Below, piece by piece: positions 29,175 through 29,204 of a stretch of 29,204 nucleotides of DNA. The stretch is taken from the IMG/VR virus record IMGVR_UViG_3300034012_002862, positions 1-29,204 of that record, one strand, 5' to 3'. Positions within the stretch are counted from its first letter, which is position 1. Each line of letters opens with the position of its first letter. A model generated the notes under the pieces. It saw nothing but the letters and a program-made list of their open reading frames with translations, ran no database searches and was not told where the DNA came from. Origin of the DNA: a virus. The position numbers and the translations under genes are program-made.

Positions 29175-29204
29175 AAATCCTAAACGCACGAGGGGGGCGT
29201 CTAC

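Noticed and set aside
1-29204. tRNA genes, CRISPR arrays, integrase/att sites, transposons
   Set aside because: No cloverleaf T-loop or anticodon arms, no spaced repeats, no recombinase motifs and no inverted-repeat-bounded element were seen on either strand.

Overview
The window reads as a densely packed genome, or most of one, of a tailed double-stranded DNA phage with a long non-contractile tail (siphovirus type, HK97-like head). I judge it high-GC, around 60% by eye. Every gene I can support lies on the + strand. There are about 47 coding regions, mostly abutting or overlapping by 1-4 bases, and no gene-free stretch longer than about 150 bases. I see no tRNA, CRISPR array, insertion sequence, integrase, excisionase or recognisable lysogeny repressor, so a lytic lifestyle is the simplest reading. 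No DNA polymerase, primase, helicase or RNA polymerase is visible, so the phage would depend on host replication and transcription. The host cannot be named from sequence. High GC, GTG/TTG starts, a C39-like lysis enzyme and an LLH-type holin would suit a high-GC actinobacterial or Chloroflexota-like host, but this is inference.

Layout: (1) 1-2604, a SAM module: S-adenosylmethionine synthetase (metK) followed directly by a ParB-domain/DNA methyltransferase fusion. (2) 2605-8560, packaging and head: P27-type small terminase, large terminase, HK97 portal, an unusual HAD-domain/prohead-protease fusion and the major capsid protein, closed by a strong hairpin. (3) 8577-12267, head-tail joining and tail tube: small β-rich protein, gp6-like connector, tail completion protein, major tail protein, a tail-assembly chaperone pair joined by a -1 frameshift at CCCCCCT, and an HK97 gp10-like protein. 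(4) 12267-17662, tape measure, a large tail protein with repeated HG modules, a glycine-rich tail protein and a small accessory protein. (5) 17662-18753, lysis: coiled-coil/TM protein, C39-like cysteine peptidase, LLH-family holin. (6) 18817-20275, HTH-like protein, metallophosphoesterase and zinc-ribbon protein, ending in a hairpin followed by a promoter. (7) 20424-27104, early/replication module: small zinc-ribbon and membrane proteins, a YqaJ/lambda-type exonuclease with a Rad52-like annealing protein, a winged-helix replication-type protein, dNMP kinase, PD-(D/E)XK-like nucleases and a secreted RlpA-like protein. (8) 27105-29204, tandem hairpins, a HELLH metalloprotease-like protein, an HNH endonuclease and a GT4 glycosyltransferase.

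The genes suggest one programme: exonuclease, annealing protein, winged-helix protein and dNMP kinase handle DNA; metK can raise SAM for the adjacent methyltransferase; terminase and head genes package; chaperone, tape measure and tail-tip genes build the tail; and the lysis cassette releases virions. The observations I rate highest are the metK-methyltransferase pair, the HAD-protease fusion, the frameshift cassette, the apparent absence of GAGGT on the coding strand, and the compositional distinctness of the tail-tip block.
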